Below, piece by piece: positions 32,470-44,935 of a stretch of DNA of 64,000 bases. Each line of letters begins with the position of its first letter. Position 1 is the first letter of the stretch. Where the stretch lies: contig JAJEKV010000026.1 of the NCBI GenBank assembly GCA_021234155.1, positions 17,136,316 through 17,200,315 of the forward strand, read 5' to 3'. Under the pieces are notes generated by a model. It did no database searches. It was given only the letters and a program-made list of their open reading frames with translations, and was not told the origin of the DNA. The DNA is from Isoetes taiwanensis (Eukaryota > Streptophyta > Lycopodiopsida > Isoetales > Isoetaceae). Position numbers and translations under genes: made by a program.

Positions 32470-35400
32470 CTAAATCCCCATTGCCACTTCATCTCTTATA
32501 TCATGTGCAATATCATCTTGCTCCTCATCACCAAGCTGTAGATGCAATAAATGTGCAGGCACAGTACCAGTCTCTTCATCATCGTCATAATCTATGATCT
32601 GATGATTTGTTGAATCCATTGGTAGACATAGCACATCCTCAAGTGGATTGTCCTCATCTGAATCATGATTTTCTGCCCAATCACCCGCCATTTCATGGAT
32701 GTTGTCTTCAGGAGCATCAGTTCCCTCAAGTAAAAGTGTTGGATCAGTCTCAAAAGAATCCATATGCAAAGTAGAAGGATCAATCATACGTCGCGATGTC
32801 GGTGTTGCATGAACTACAATCCACCAATCAGTGTCCCTCTGATTCTTATGGAAGAAAACCTGCTCAACTTGTCTAGGATAAACAAATGGCTCGTCCATTT
32901 CTCTTAAAAATTGAGTAGAGTTAACCTCATAAAAACCTGATGGATGATGCCTCATTGTACGATTTCTTCCTCGATAACATGCTTTGAACCACTTTGCTTT
33001 CAACAAGTTGACTTTGAAGGAGCGATAATCCACTTCAATGATATCTGTTATTTGACCAACATAAGTGAGATCACTTTCCAACGGTTGATTGTCCCTAATG
33101 GAGGCTTGACTTTTTTGCTCAAAGCATGCTGCAATACCGCTATCAAATGTAACTCTACTTCTATCAGTGCTCATGACTCGAAAATGTTGTCCATATGCCC
33201 ACATTGATGTGTAGAATTTTGCCTGCAAGAGTTAAAGATCAACAACATATCAACAACTATACTGGCAAGTTGAAATAGTATACGAATTAAAATATACCTT
33301 CTTCGAACATCCAAGTGCTACATTATAGTCGTCTTGTGCAATTTGAATGCCTTGACATTCTGCTTCTTCCATTTTACGTAACAGCCACTCTCGTGGCATT
33401 GTTTCAGGCAACATTTCAAGATCTTCCAAGGTCCTCGTGCGTTTTCCACGCCTTGCCCTCCTTCCTAAACCATGACTTTTTCTAGTTTCCTCTCTTTCCA
33501 TACGCGCAATCTTATATTGTTCTCTCCATGCATCTAGGCTATCACAGTTTGCCATTACCCACTTGTTTATCTCCAAGTACATTTCTTTGCTAAGTTTGCG
33601 TTCCACACCAATGCCTTCAAGAACTTCTCCCATGTCTTCTACGAACTGTTCTCTCTGCCATATGCATGGGGCATTAATATCTATGGATGTGGTTGCATCA
33701 CTCATAAAGAAAAGAATCTCTTGCACGAAATGCCCTTCAGCCATACATGCTTCTGGTCTAGCCATCTGACGAACAAAGCCTTTCAAAACTTTCATATATC
33801 GTTCCAAAAAAAACATCCAATGACCAGGAGCCGGTCCAACCAAACGGATTTCTTCAGGAATATGTACAAGAAGATGCAGTTGAAGATCAAACAAGCTAGT
33901 AGGAAAGTTTCGCTCTAATATGCACAACAATTCTGCAACTTCAACCTCCATTTTTGATATGTCAGAGGCATTGATTTCTTTTAACGACACCCACCTTTAT
34001 ACAAAAGTAAATGATTAAAATCACACACTAAGATAAAAATAAGATATTTCATCAAACTTTCTAATTACTATAATACCTTGCAAATTTGCCCAGTCGATAA
34101 ATGGCGTCACGAATCCTTGGCGTCAAGCAATTATCTATTGCACATGGTAGAAGATGCTACATAAAAGGACATGCATATGTAAGCAAACACATGATGAATT
34201 TTAAAAGAAAATCTAGGCTTACCTGAAGAAACTTGTGCCAATCATGTGATTTTAAGCCCAAAAGTTCACCATCTTTTGTAAATGCCCGACGTAGAGAAGC
34301 ACTATAGCCTGTTGGTGTTCGGATTGAAGATATCCAAGGTGCATCCTTGCACTTTCCATTGCCCAATGGCCACAACTGTGGCATGATATTTAACTCCTTT
34401 AAGTCATTCCTGCTCCCCAGAGTATCACACTCCCCTATTAAGTGTCTCCAAATTGAATGCCCAACATTCTTAAAGATGTGCATGGGGTCAAGCAAGTGTG
34501 CAATTTTCAACTATGACCAGTATTCAAGACGATAAAATATAGATAGTCTTTTCATACCAGGAGGTGGAGCGATCAAACCATCATCAGACACGTTTTGGGA
34601 CATACAAGCATCAGTCCATGTACGTAGCCAATCCTCAGGAGTTTTTCTTTTCGGTTTCTCAATAGTCACATTCCCACGCATACTATGTGTTGGTGGTAGG
34701 AACTTCTTATGGCCTTGATATATTTGCTTATTTAAATGCTTTGAACGATAAGATGTTAAGTTAGATACACATGATGGACATCCATGGTATCCACTTGTTT
34801 GTAAACCTACACAGTAATGTATAGACATTAGAAATGAGGAAACTATATATTATCATATATTTCTATATGCTTTAAAACTATACACGCACCTGAAGCAACA
34901 CTTAATCCTGGATAGTCATGGATAGTGAAACAACATATAGCACGAAAAGTAAAGAGATGAGGTGACCTTGCCACATCATACATGTTAATCCCCTTCCAAA
35001 GTACTTGTAACTCTTCTATAAGTGGCTCTAGATACACATCCATATTCCGTACTTGATATTTACCTATGTTATAACACAAAATTTGAGGACATAAATATAA
35101 AATAGGAAAAAAGTCTAATACAATATAAGAGGACATAAATATAAGACATGAGAAATGAAATATATATACCTGGAACAATAAGTGTCAGCATAAGATGCCC
35201 CGTCTTTGTTGCTAGCCAAGGAGGAATATTGTAATTCACCACCACAATAGGCCATACACTGTGACTAGATGACCTTTGGCCAAATGGACAAACACCATCT
35301 AACCCGATGGCAAGGCGTAGGTTTCTTGGTTCTTCTTTAAAAACTGGCCACTTATCCTCAATGTGTTTCATTGCTTCACCATCCACGGTGAGCCTTAAAA

Positions 35401-36783
35401 CACCGTCCGTACTACGATGCTTTGAGTGGAATTCCATAAGTGCACTAAGTGATGGACAACAAAACATCTTGCGTAACCTTGGTATTAAAGGCATATGACG
35501 CAAAACTTTCCTTGGAACTCTTGCCGTCCTCATCTTGCTATCATACCTTGGCTCATTGCATTTGGGGCATATGTCCAACTTTTCATATTCATTGCGATAA
35601 AGGATACAGTCGTTAGGACATGCATGTATAGAATTGTATTCCAAACCTAGTTCCTGCAAGCATGACATTGCTTCTCGTCTATTCCTTGGAAGGCAATGAC
35701 CTTCAGGTAATATATCCCCCAATAAACTGCAAACCAATACGTAATAAACAACTTATTCAAATACCAGTTAGAATGAAAATTTTCCTCTTACCTAAATAAC
35801 TGGGAAAGACTATTGTTGCTCCATCCGCACTTATGTTGGAGATTTATTATTAATAAGCATGTCGCTAAACGTGAGATTTTAGAATTAGGATACAATGGCT
35901 TGCATGCCTCTGTATTCAATGCCATCGCCGTATCTAACATTTGTGCGTTTGGGTTGGCTTGTCCATCAACAGGTAGAGCCTCGTTGTTTGTTGGAAAGAA
36001 CTGGTGAATAGCGTCTACTAGACCAGGCTCCGGAGCAAACTCTTCATGTAAAGAAGTATCAAATTCCTACATATTACACATAAAAATCATTTTTTAACCA
36101 ATAATAATAGATATCTCAATAATAAATTGAAGTTACCTCAACTTCTTCAATATTTTCTCGATTAGCATTCACGCTGGAAGTGGGTGCATTCGTACACCAT
36201 CCATATGATAACCTATGTTGCTCTCGGACGTCAAAAGGCAGTTGTCTACTGCCAGCACACTCTTTGCACCAACAAAGTGCCTTTTGATCAAAAATTTTAT
36301 CATTTGGATCACTTTCAAAGGAGGACGATGAAGATGAGTTGCACCTACACTCATCAAAATTTATAATACAAATTTTTAGAATTTTATACATGATCTACTT
36401 GACTCTAGATAAATACCCTTCTATGTTAATGAACATCAAATAAAAACTATTGATGAGCATCAAATTATAATTACAAAGTACCATAGCAATTAAATTATTA
36501 TTTGATAGTGGCATATATGCTAGTGGCCCAAATAGTTGATTCAGAAGACAACATGAAGTTTTATCATTTAGAATTGTAAACACTGATGCCTTAAAAAACG
36601 AGATTGACAAAAATAACGAGATTGACAAAAATAAAAAATAAAAGAAAATACAAACCTCCTTTGCAGAACTCGGCGCCGTCGTGCACGTCTTCGAGCTGTT
36701 GGAGTCGAACAAGAAGATTCTTCTGATTGCCTCGGTTTAGGGTCTTCGTCATTTGGAGATGAAGACGAATTTGATGGAGTCAT
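32470..36783 (-). CDS. CACTA tnp2-family transposase (TNPD type), one internal stop
   Basis: This gene encodes the catalytic protein that cuts the element ends. Exons on the minus strand begin at 36,783 (MTPSNSSSSPNDEDPKPRQ). Further exons lie at about 36,344-36,137 (CKECAGSRQLPFDVREQH, transposase-associated domain) and 36,066-35,790. The next, 35,735-35,169, encodes CPNDCILYRNEYEKLDICPKC. 35,070-34,890 and 34,810-34,225 follow; the latter holds LKIAHLLDPMHIFKNVGHS of the tnp2 core. 34,160-33,300 is the DUF4218 region (FDLQLHLLVHIPEEI, GPAPGHWMFFLERYMKVLKG). The last, about 33,222-32,470, is DUF4216-like (DYRSFKVNLLKAKWF) with an acidic tail. The domain order is the usual one. A TAG at 34,511-34,513 interrupts the tnp2 core between LEYWS and LKIAHLL; unless read through or a sequence error, this copy makes no full-length transposase. 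Confidence 0.93.
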
Positions 36784-37044
36784 GGCCGCTATAGATTAGT
36801 AATGAAAGAAGCTAGTGATTTTATTTCATGCAGCATAGAATCGGCCGTTGAAGCAGAAGGCCATTACAGACATGCTCCTGAATGATTCTGTATATTTGGA
36901 AGCACCATAGAATCAATTTACTGGATTTGCAGAAGGCCGTTGCAAAATTTGAGGCTACATCACCGGCCTAAAAAATGTTCCATATTTGTATTTTAGCCCT
37001 ATTTCAGCTCAAGCTTGAAGCCCGTTTCACAGCTGGTGGAGATT
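36784..37044. promoter_or_regulatory. divergent promoter of the CACTA genes
   Basis: The 261-bp gap lies between two start codons that face away from each other, so both promoters must lie in or near it. A GAAGG(C/A)CGTTG-like phrase occurs twice (complement pairs near 36,842 and 36,930). No clear TATA box was assigned. Confidence 0.55.
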
Positions 37045-40000
37045 ATGGATGATGCACGAAGAAATGCCAAAGGCAAGGCACAGGCACGTGAGATGGGTTC
37101 TAGTAGCAAGCAATCTAGAACCCTTTCTAGATCAAGCAATGCATCAATGTCCATGAATCGGTCCATTACACAAGAGGCTCTCACCCAATCCCAGATTCTG
37201 GAACAAATTGCATCTCTTACACAGCTATTGAGCCCTGGGATTAGGGATAAGGCCAATGCAATTTTGGGTGCTCAAGACTCCAAAGGAAGTAAACGAAGTG
37301 GCAAAAGCAAAAGAAAATCCATTGAAGCATCAACTTCCAGCATACATTTGGATGAACAGATAGAAGATCATGAAGATGAACAGGAGGACGATCAAGGTGG
37401 AAGGAGTGTTGTTCTAAAATTTCTCTCAAAGAAACAGGTATGTTTCTTCCACCTCTAGCTGATTTATTTGCTGTTTTATTTGCTGTGCAATACCTTCTTT
37501 TGCAACGGCATATCATTATCCTGAAGATTATGGAGTTCATCTAAGCATTTTATAACTCCTGTCATCAACCTCTGTGATGCATGTCCTGCTCCTAAATGAG
37601 CTGATATAATGCCTAAAGAGCTGATATAACGCCTAAAGCCATGGGCCATGCTCCTCTATATTGATAGCCAAGCATGCTCTCAGCTGTCACACTTGGAGGA
37701 GAGTTCGGCTTGTCCCCATGAAGCTGTATTTGGCATATGCCTTGCTGAATCATGCTATCATCAATACAGTTACCTACTAAAGCTTTTGAACAATCTGATG
37801 CGCCAAAAGCCACTTCCTCCTGCTATGCATATGCAGGATATCCACAGCACTTGATGCTGGATCAGATTTTTTGTTCTTCTGTTTACTTCCTTGTGTGTTC
37901 ATAACTGCTTGTCTATCCACATTTGGCATACATGCTAATAAGGCTGCTACCAATAACAACATTAAACTGCAGCCCAATTTGTAAAACCTGCTCATGGATG
38001 CATTTACTATATTCTATGGCACCAATACCACCACATGCTTTAAAGATGCTCACGAAGATGCTGCCACATGCTTTCAAGATGCTCACCAATGCTGCCACAA
38101 GCATTCAAAATGCTCGCAAATGTTACCTTATCAGGGTTTAGGACTGTATGCTTGCAAATGTTACCTTATCAGGGTATAGGACTCTATATGCAACAGGATA
38201 AGGACTCTGTATGCTTCATCTAAATTTCCAGTTTTAGCATTTAGGCTGGAGATCAGTTTCAGCGATCTGTTGATGTATATGCTTTCCATGTTCTATGTTA
38301 GTGCATCACAGTTTCCATGCTTGGCGTGAGTTAATACGATTGCATTCCAAGTATATGGAGTTGGTTCTGCAACTTTTGCAGAAGCCTGGCTTGCTTTAAC
38401 TAGACTTCTACAGGTAGCAAAGATCAAAGAAATCTACCTGATTCCACATCCTTCCATTTGAAACATTCGGTAAGCAGGCAGAACACAATGTCTCTTGATA
38501 AAATGCCATCTTTCCTGGCTCTGATTTCTGTGGACAGCCAACCTGGTTTAGCTAAGGACTGGAACGCCTTTGAAATGAAAAAACAGCAGCATACAAGGTA
38601 TCTGCCCCACTGTAAATTATCCGGAGTGCAGCAAAAGACCATTGTGTTTTGAACAGTCTTGCGTTAAGTTTTCAAAAGCTTGGTCTTTCAATGTTTTATG
38701 GGCAGCATCTTTCAACGTGATTCAGCTTGGTCTTTCAACATTGTAGTTTTTTTTTTTTGTTTGAGAATACTTTATCTATTGAGGTATGGCAGTATGCAGG
38801 CATCAAGAAATATATCTGCATTTGAACTTGTGCATATGTTTTGGTTTTTCCTAATACTTTGAACTATCAGATCTGCGTTAATGGAGGTGGACAAATCCAT
38901 ATGGATAGTGCAGGAAAGAAATTTATGAACTCAGCAGCAGAGTACATGAAATTTCATTGCCATGACATCCATCAAATATGGCCAAGAGTGAAGAAGAGAC
39001 ATAAGGCGCGTGTAATTGCTGAATTGAAGGCCCATTATGGTGTTGGGTTCTCTAAGCGTGACGTGTTAAAAAAACTTGGTCGGCGATGGAATCATTATAG
39101 GTTAGTAGATTGCTTTATTAGATAGCTTGATATAAATCTTTCTCATAAATTTTGCTTGTGCATTTTATAGAACTAAGTTGAGGAAAGAAGTAAGAGAAGA
39201 TCCGAGCATGGATAAGCCAGATGAAGTAAGACAAGATTCTTGGAACTTATTTATAGAAGATAGCAAGAAGGTGTATGCTCGTTTTAAACTAGCTGCTGCT
39301 GCAAGGAAGAAGAAGCAAAACACAGGCTCTGGCGGAGATGATTACATCAAGGCGGAATTTGTAAGTGGCTTTATGTGTGTGTATTTTCTTTTTAATTCTT
39401 ATTGGCTTTAACTTATCAAACAGTTCAAGCACTATTGTGGCTATCCCACGGACTTACAACTTCATGAGATAAAAGAGGCAGGTGGATTTCAGCGATGGAT
39501 TAAAGATCAAGAAGTCTCAGATAAGAGGGTATATTTCATTTATGCTCATTGTCTTTTATTTTTTATATTCACGCTATTGTTGTGGTTTATATTTAGTATG
39601 ATGCAAAGGATTTTGTAGGCAAGGGTGCAACAAAATGCACCTTCAAACCCAAAATTGTTTCTGAGAAGGTACGTCCATAGGTATATTTTTTTGCATTGCT
39701 AAATCAATTGTCTCTGCATAGCTTAATTTAGATCTCTTTCGTTGTCTTTGAAGGAAAACAAAAATACTGATGGGCAACAAGAAAAAGATGGGGAGGACGC
39801 TGAGCCTTTAGAAGATGAACTAGACATAATTGGTCTAGATGAAGAGGTAAAACACAATTGAAGTTTTTGATTTCGTGAAATTTCATTTTTTTTTTTTAAC
39901 TTTTTATTGTTGCTATGTAGGACAATGAAGAAGAGGCAAGTGAGAAGGAGACAAGTGGGTCCTCTGATAGTGATGGCAGCACTAATTCATCAAGTGCGTC

Positions 40001-40133
40001 ACATGAAAGCTACTCAAGTAGCGAAGATGAATCTGAGGGATCACCAGTAAGGCAATCACCCTTGAAAAAAAAAAAAACATGCCATGATGTTGCTCGCGAA
40101 ATTTATCAGCGGCGTGGAGATCTTGAGCCTTGA
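37045..40133 (+). CDS. Transposase_24-like (TNPA-type) accessory protein of the CACTA element
   Basis: TNPA-type proteins bind subterminal repeats and assist excision. Exons are 37,045-37,437, 38,871-39,100, 39,171-39,360, 39,424-39,528, about 39,597-39,668, about 39,754-39,846, and about 39,921-40,133, all with GT-AG borders. The first exon is Ser-rich and basic with an acidic end (EQIEDHEDEQEDDQGG). Exons 2-3 hold DIHQIWPRVKKRHKARVI, LGRRWNHYR and DEVRQDSWNLFIEDSKKVY, the plant Transposase_24 pattern, followed by the basic RKKKQNTGSGG. The C-terminus is acidic and Ser-rich and ends REIYQRRGDLEP. The start at 37,045 is the first ATG in the open frame. Intron 1 is 1.43 kb and contains a captured PPR fragment. 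No lesion is seen. Confidence 0.85.
37905..38190 (-). pseudogene. captured PPR-protein fragment inside intron 1
   Basis: On the minus strand, pieces in two frames give PDKVTFASILNACGSIG, then VSILKACGS, IGAIEYSKCIHEQVLQIGLQ and NVVIGSSLISMYAKCG. These are consecutive P-, L- and S-type PPR motifs of plant organelle RNA-binding proteins. The PDKVTFASI phrase occurs twice and the ILKACG phrase three times, so the fragment has been internally duplicated. It lies antisense in the intron of the TNPA-type gene, has no start and is frameshifted. Confidence 0.75.
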
Positions 40134-41128
40134 ATGAAGCGATGACTCTTTACCATATTTTATTTTAGTTTGATGAACTACGTACTTTCAATCTTCTATG
40201 TTTATTTGCAAAATGTTTGTTTGGAAATTTGAAGATCAATATAAAGTTTTCTTGGATACATGAATCCACTTGGAATGCTTTAATATGGTTTGAGTTTTTA
40301 GATATGAAGCAAAATATTAATAAATGGCAAAGCTCGAAAATTAAAAAATTAAAATAAATAAAAATAAAAATTTATACAAAAATAAAAAATAAAAATGAAA
40401 TAAAAAATATAAAAAATAAAAATACAAAAAGAAAATTGAAAAAATACAAAATAAATAATTAAAAATATAAAAAGAAAATTGAAAATAAATTGCAAAATGT
40501 TGTTAGAGGTGACACTATTGAAGTACCTAAAATGCTATTAGAGGTGATACCATCGGACCACTATAAAGATTTGTAATATGACTATAAATATGACACTATC
40601 AAATGCTAGTTATGACTTTAGAAATGATGTAAATTGTGTTACTTGATACTATACTCTATGACCCTATACATGATATTATATTTGACATAGTTATGATTTT
40701 AGAATGATGTAAATTGTGATACTATGTTCGATACTATTTGGTATACTCTCTGACCATATACATGGTATTATATTTGAGACTATTAATGTTGTACTTTCTG
40801 TCTCTTTAACTGATATTATATGTGGCACTGTTGATGACAATATGGTTGATACTAGCTATGGTACAAATGTTGACCTAATAGATGATGTTAATTATAACAT
40901 TAATTTGGTATTAATGATGATATAAGTGATGCTATAGGTGACACTATTATGTCAGGGTGGATAACACAATTAATGATACTAATTTTGACGTTACAGCTGA
41001 TGTTAACAATGACGATATCACTGATGATATATCATCAACGGGTTTAGTCATTCATTGTGTCAGTTTTCTAAAAGTTTTCAATACATGATTATAAGTATAT
41101 AAATGATGAAATTAATGACTTAAATTGC
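40134..41128. repeat. CACTA 3' region and right subterminal repeats
   Basis: 40,330-40,500 is an A-rich AAAATAAAAA tract. From 40,500 the phrases GAGGTGA(C/T)AC(T/C)AT, GATACTATnnnnTA, GATGTAAATTGTG and GATGATATTA-like motifs recur, mirroring the left subterminal region. Confidence 0.75.
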
Positions 41129-41144
41129 CTATTCTCTTGTAGTG
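41129..41144. repeat. CACTA right terminal inverted repeat
   Basis: CTATTCTCTTGTAGTG, followed by the TTT duplication at 41,145-41,147. Confidence 0.97.
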
Positions 41145-41147
41145 TTT

Positions 41148-42046
41148 GTTCAAGGAACCTGGTCCGAGAAGGTCCAAAAAAATCCAACATCCGTCTGGGA
41201 GAACATATCAAACCGCGAAGCGTCCTGCGGGCGACAGTGTAGAAACCAAAGTGTTTTGTCGTTCGGACATTGCGGAGGCTCCGAAATGGCGATTCGACTT
41301 CGCCACATCGTCCGGAATGCCAAAATTACCCTAGGGACCAAGTTACACGGTCACTTTTGCAAAAGAAAGAGACACTTACGCCCTACATTGCAGTATTCAG
41401 CACCCACCTCCCAGGCCAATTGACTACGAGTGTGTTGCACGTGAGATAGTTTGGCGCTTCTTCGAGAAGGGGTGGGCTTCTGGCCACAAAACTTGGTCCC
41501 TAGGGCAATGTCGACGTTCTGAGTCCATTGGCAGAGACAGATCACGGTTCCGGAGAGGGGAAGTTGCACGTCCGTCGCCAGGGCCTTCGGGAGAGGACTT
41601 TTGGGGCAAGCTGCTTCCGGGTGGTTTTTAGGGTCCGTGCTCTGGCGTCAACACCCCCCCTCTACGCAAGACACGGCGCAAGGTCCTAGTCAAATCTGAC
41701 AAGGATAGAGCCTCCGAAACGTAAACCCTATGAGTTGCCAGGTTCTAGCAGGGTTTGCGTTTTGGGTGCCGAGTTTTGGTCTTTTGCACTTGGGACGTGG
41801 CCGATCACATGCAGTTGAGAACGCGAAGCAAGAGGAACTGACGGAATGGAGTTTGGACCTGTACTCCTCCCGCTGTGGCAGTTAGAAGTCAAGGCCCGCT
41901 TTTGCAGTAGCAAGACATTCGTAAATTCGTAATTAATGCATAGTATGGACTTAAATTCTGATTTTTTGTCAGCTAGCTTCCTAAGTCATCGCCAACATAC
42001 AGGCCAACTTTCAAAAATTTTGGATAAGGTTTAGATCAAATAGTTT
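41148..42046. repeat. 1.1-kb repeat unit, end of copy 1 and left part of copy 2
   Basis: 41,148-41,312 (GTTCAAGGAACCTGGTCCGA onwards) completes copy 1 after the CACTA element. Copy 2 starts at about 41,313 (GGAATGCCAAAATTACCC) and runs to AAATAGTTT, where the second transposon interrupts it. Copies 1 and 2 are nearly identical. Confidence 0.88.
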
Positions 42047-42050
42047 GCAT
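42047..42050. repeat. TIR-transposon target-site duplication, left
   Basis: GCAT precedes the left terminus and recurs at 52,092-52,095. Uninterrupted copy 1 reads AAATAGTTTGCATTAGAACG near 31,299, with GCAT once. Confidence 0.93.
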
Positions 42051-42072
42051 GGGTAGAAGCACGCTGTGGTGT
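42051..42072. repeat. left terminal inverted repeat of the 10-kb transposon
   Basis: Starts GGGTAGAAGCACGCTGTGG and matches the complement of the right end with one mismatch at position 6. Confidence 0.93.
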
Positions 42073-43540
42073 TCCAATTCGGCTGTCCCCCCTGTCCCCC
42101 CAAAATGTGGCGTTGCATCCACCACTTTTGTGGTATGAAAGTATAATTATGGCACCGCTCAGCTGTCGGTATTTAAGAATAGAGTCCCACTCAGCTGTGG
42201 GGGAAATTCTAATTTCAAAAACTAAAATTCAAATTCAAATTCCTATTCTTTGGCCCCTTCCTGTTCTTTGCCTGCGTCCTGTTCTTTGGCTCCCTCCCTG
42301 CTGCAAGCTCCAATCCATTGTGGATATGGATGTTAATGAGGTAATCTGTACACAAACCGGCATTTCGAGGCGGAGAAAGCGAAGAAGAACCAAGGAACAA
42401 GAAATGTTGAAGAAAAGATGCGAGAGGAAAAGAAGAAGAAAGAAAAATTGGAGCTTGCGAGAATTGGCGTAAGGATCCGTTCATCAAGAAGTGCAAGCGA
42501 TGAACGCCGTATTGTCCTTAGTTTGCTAACGTCTTTCCATAAAACGCACCAAAAGAATGGAGTATAGCACTAAGAAAAAAAATTTTACTTGATTTTTTTG
42601 AGGGATAAAACATTGGAAAAATTCATAGGTGAAGAATTAAAGGATTTGGAAGCCAAGAGCATCGTTATAAGGAGCCTCTGGGACTCCATGCGGTATCAAA
42701 CTCTCTACCAGCAATGACGCCTAGCGACCAAGAATAGTCTGCCTTGCAATGTCGTACCACGCCATGCGGTTCTGAAACAAGTAACAAAATCAGCCAATGA
42801 GATCTTGGAAAGGTATTAGGTGTTCACCCAAGAAACCCAAAAAAAAAGGCAAAAGAAAAAGAGGGAAGAGATCGATTACAATGATGGGAAATGGGTTTCT
42901 TACAAGAGGGCTAAAAGATTCGATGAAATTTCAGATGAACATATAGAAAAGATTCAAAAATTTTGGATTGAGAACACCAGAGTGTCTCCTAACACAAAGG
43001 ATGTTAGAACTAGAAGATTGGAGAGAAATGTAAGAGAAGAACATGCTGCCCACTATCTGGAGGAATCACAGGTTAGTTTATTTCTGTTAATCATGTTTTC
43101 TTAGTTATGGTGCTTAGTATGGTGGTGCATGTGGTGTTATTGTGTTGTCGAGATGATTGTGGTGTCTTGTATGCGAAGATGTGAATTGTGTGTAGTTGAC
43201 TCTAGTCCGAAATGCAATATTTAATGTTTGGAATATTATTAGAACATGACAATTGAGTACTCCTTTCTTGGGGTGTGTGTTAATGCAGTCTAAAAATATT
43301 TGAGCTATAACTAACTGATCCTGAGATACAAATTTTTGTTGAATAAAGACAATCAGATTCAAGCACAGCTCTGTTGGAAAGTATGATATATTAAAAAAAG
43401 GATCTTACAAAATTTGGCTTTACAAAATTTGGCTTTCCATTGAAAGCTCTGTGCAGAACTAAATTTACATGCATGATTTCCTAAGCAAACAGAAATCTTT
43501 GGTATGGTAGCTCGAACCTGGTGCATCCAAAATTATTGTT

Positions 43541-43860
43541 TTACGCACTAAAGCATCTAAGCTTTCTGCGGTCATCCCGAAATTTAACGGGATGAGGTTT
43601 GCCGATTAGCTTCCGCATCCCCCGGTGGTAAGTCACAATTCGCGGTAAAATCCGGCGCTGCGAGTCGAGGCGGACAAGTGACGAGAACAAATATACCGGT
43701 GCCCTTGCGGCATACATGTAACATAAGCTCATGAAATCGTCTAAGAGCTCTCTTCCCATCAATCGACTCCAAACATAGCCATTGAAGGCCCGAAGATCCG
43801 GTCATTTGTATGCCTTTAGGTTGGATTCGAAATCAGCAAAGAAGGTGGATTTAGGCATAT
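43541..43860 (-). other. unassigned open frames in the transposase intron
   Basis: Two overlapping 73-codon frames (one containing GRELLDDFMSLCYMYAARA) lie in a patch more GC-rich than its surroundings. No family is recognised. It may be a fragment of another repeat inserted in the intron. Confidence 0.25.
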
Positions 43861-44159
43861 CCACCTTGAGAGATTTATCACGAGCCCCTGTTTAACATGT
43901 ACCTAGATGCCCTCCCTCGGTCACCCTACAATAGCCGTAGTGATCTCTGAACATGGATCCTACCATGTTGCGGAATGAACTTCTTCGATTTGGGCTTGAA
44001 TTGGGAATGAAACGCCAAAAATCAGGGCGTAGGAACGGGATTTAGGACCCGATCCTTTTCTAATGATTAGAAGAGGAATGTAATTATTATCGGGGTATCA
44101 CAATTTCAGAAGTGTTTATGAGAGCAGGCTAGGCAGATTTTTTATGTCGAGGGCGAAAT

Positions 44160-44935
44160 AGGATAAAAGTGATGTGATGTGATGTGTGGTGTGTGATGGT
44201 GTGTGTGTGGTGTGGTGTGGTGCGTTATGTCCATGGTGTCATGTGGGTGTGTGCATGTTAATGTATGATCTGGAGAATCTCCCCCTACACCCCACCACAC
44301 CCCATCTATCCCACCACCATAGACTACCACCACATCTTTGCACCACCACATTACCACCACATGCACACATCCCACCACATCCCCCGCCACACCCCACCAC
44401 CACCACCACACTCCACCACCACCACATCACACCACAATTCACAACACCACACCACACCACCACCACCACTACACCCCCCCCACCACACTCCACCACCACC
44501 ACACACCACCACCACCACCACCACCACCCCCCACCACCACACTCCACCACACACCACCACCACCACCACCACACACACCACTACACACACCACCACCACC
44601 ACTCCCACCACCACACCACACACCACTCCACCACCACCACGCCCCACACACCCACCCACCACCACCACCACCACCCCCACCACCACACCCCACCACCACC
44701 ACCACCACTACACCACCCCCCACCACCACACCACCCCCCACCACCACTCCACACTCCACCATTTGGTGTATGGTGTGTGGTGAATGGTATGGTGTGTGGT
44801 GGGGTGTGGTGTGGTGTGGTGTGGTGTGGTGTGGTGTGTGGTGTGTATACACACTAAGGTGCTGGGTTAAGTGAATATGATGAGTGTGGGGCATGGTATA
44901 GTGCATGGTTTGGTGTGGTATACACATCCCAATAG
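44160..44935. repeat. CCA-rich low-complexity tract with TGG-rich flanks
   Basis: 44,280-44,760 is almost pure (CCA)/(CCACA) on the plus strand. It is preceded by TGTGGTGTG-type sequence (44,170-44,225) and followed by GGTGTGGTGTGG-type sequence (44,761-44,935), so it could fold on itself. It sits in the large intron of the plus-strand gene. Open frames here (His/Thr/Pro or Trp/Val/Gly runs) are compositional artefacts. Confidence 0.95.

Larger units (their letters stand above)
31539..41144. mobile_element. CACTA (En/Spm) DNA transposon, 9,606 bp, complete
   Basis: The element starts CACTACAAGAGAATAG and ends CTATTCTCTTGTAGTG, a perfect 16-bp terminal inverted repeat, flanked by a TTT target duplication. 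It carries a tnp2-type transposase on the minus strand (36,783-32,470) and a Transposase_24-like accessory gene on the plus strand (37,045-40,133), transcribed away from a 260-bp gap. Subterminal repeats fill 31,560-32,230 and 40,480-41,110. One in-frame stop in the transposase is the only clear lesion I see, so insertion is probably fairly recent. Confidence 0.95.

Noticed and set aside
44142-44927. Long open frames rich in His/Thr/Pro or Trp/Val/Gly (111-223 codons, both strands)
   Set aside because: They are translations of a CCA/TGG repeat tract in which all frames are open; no protein is implied. The same holds for 50,343-51,181.
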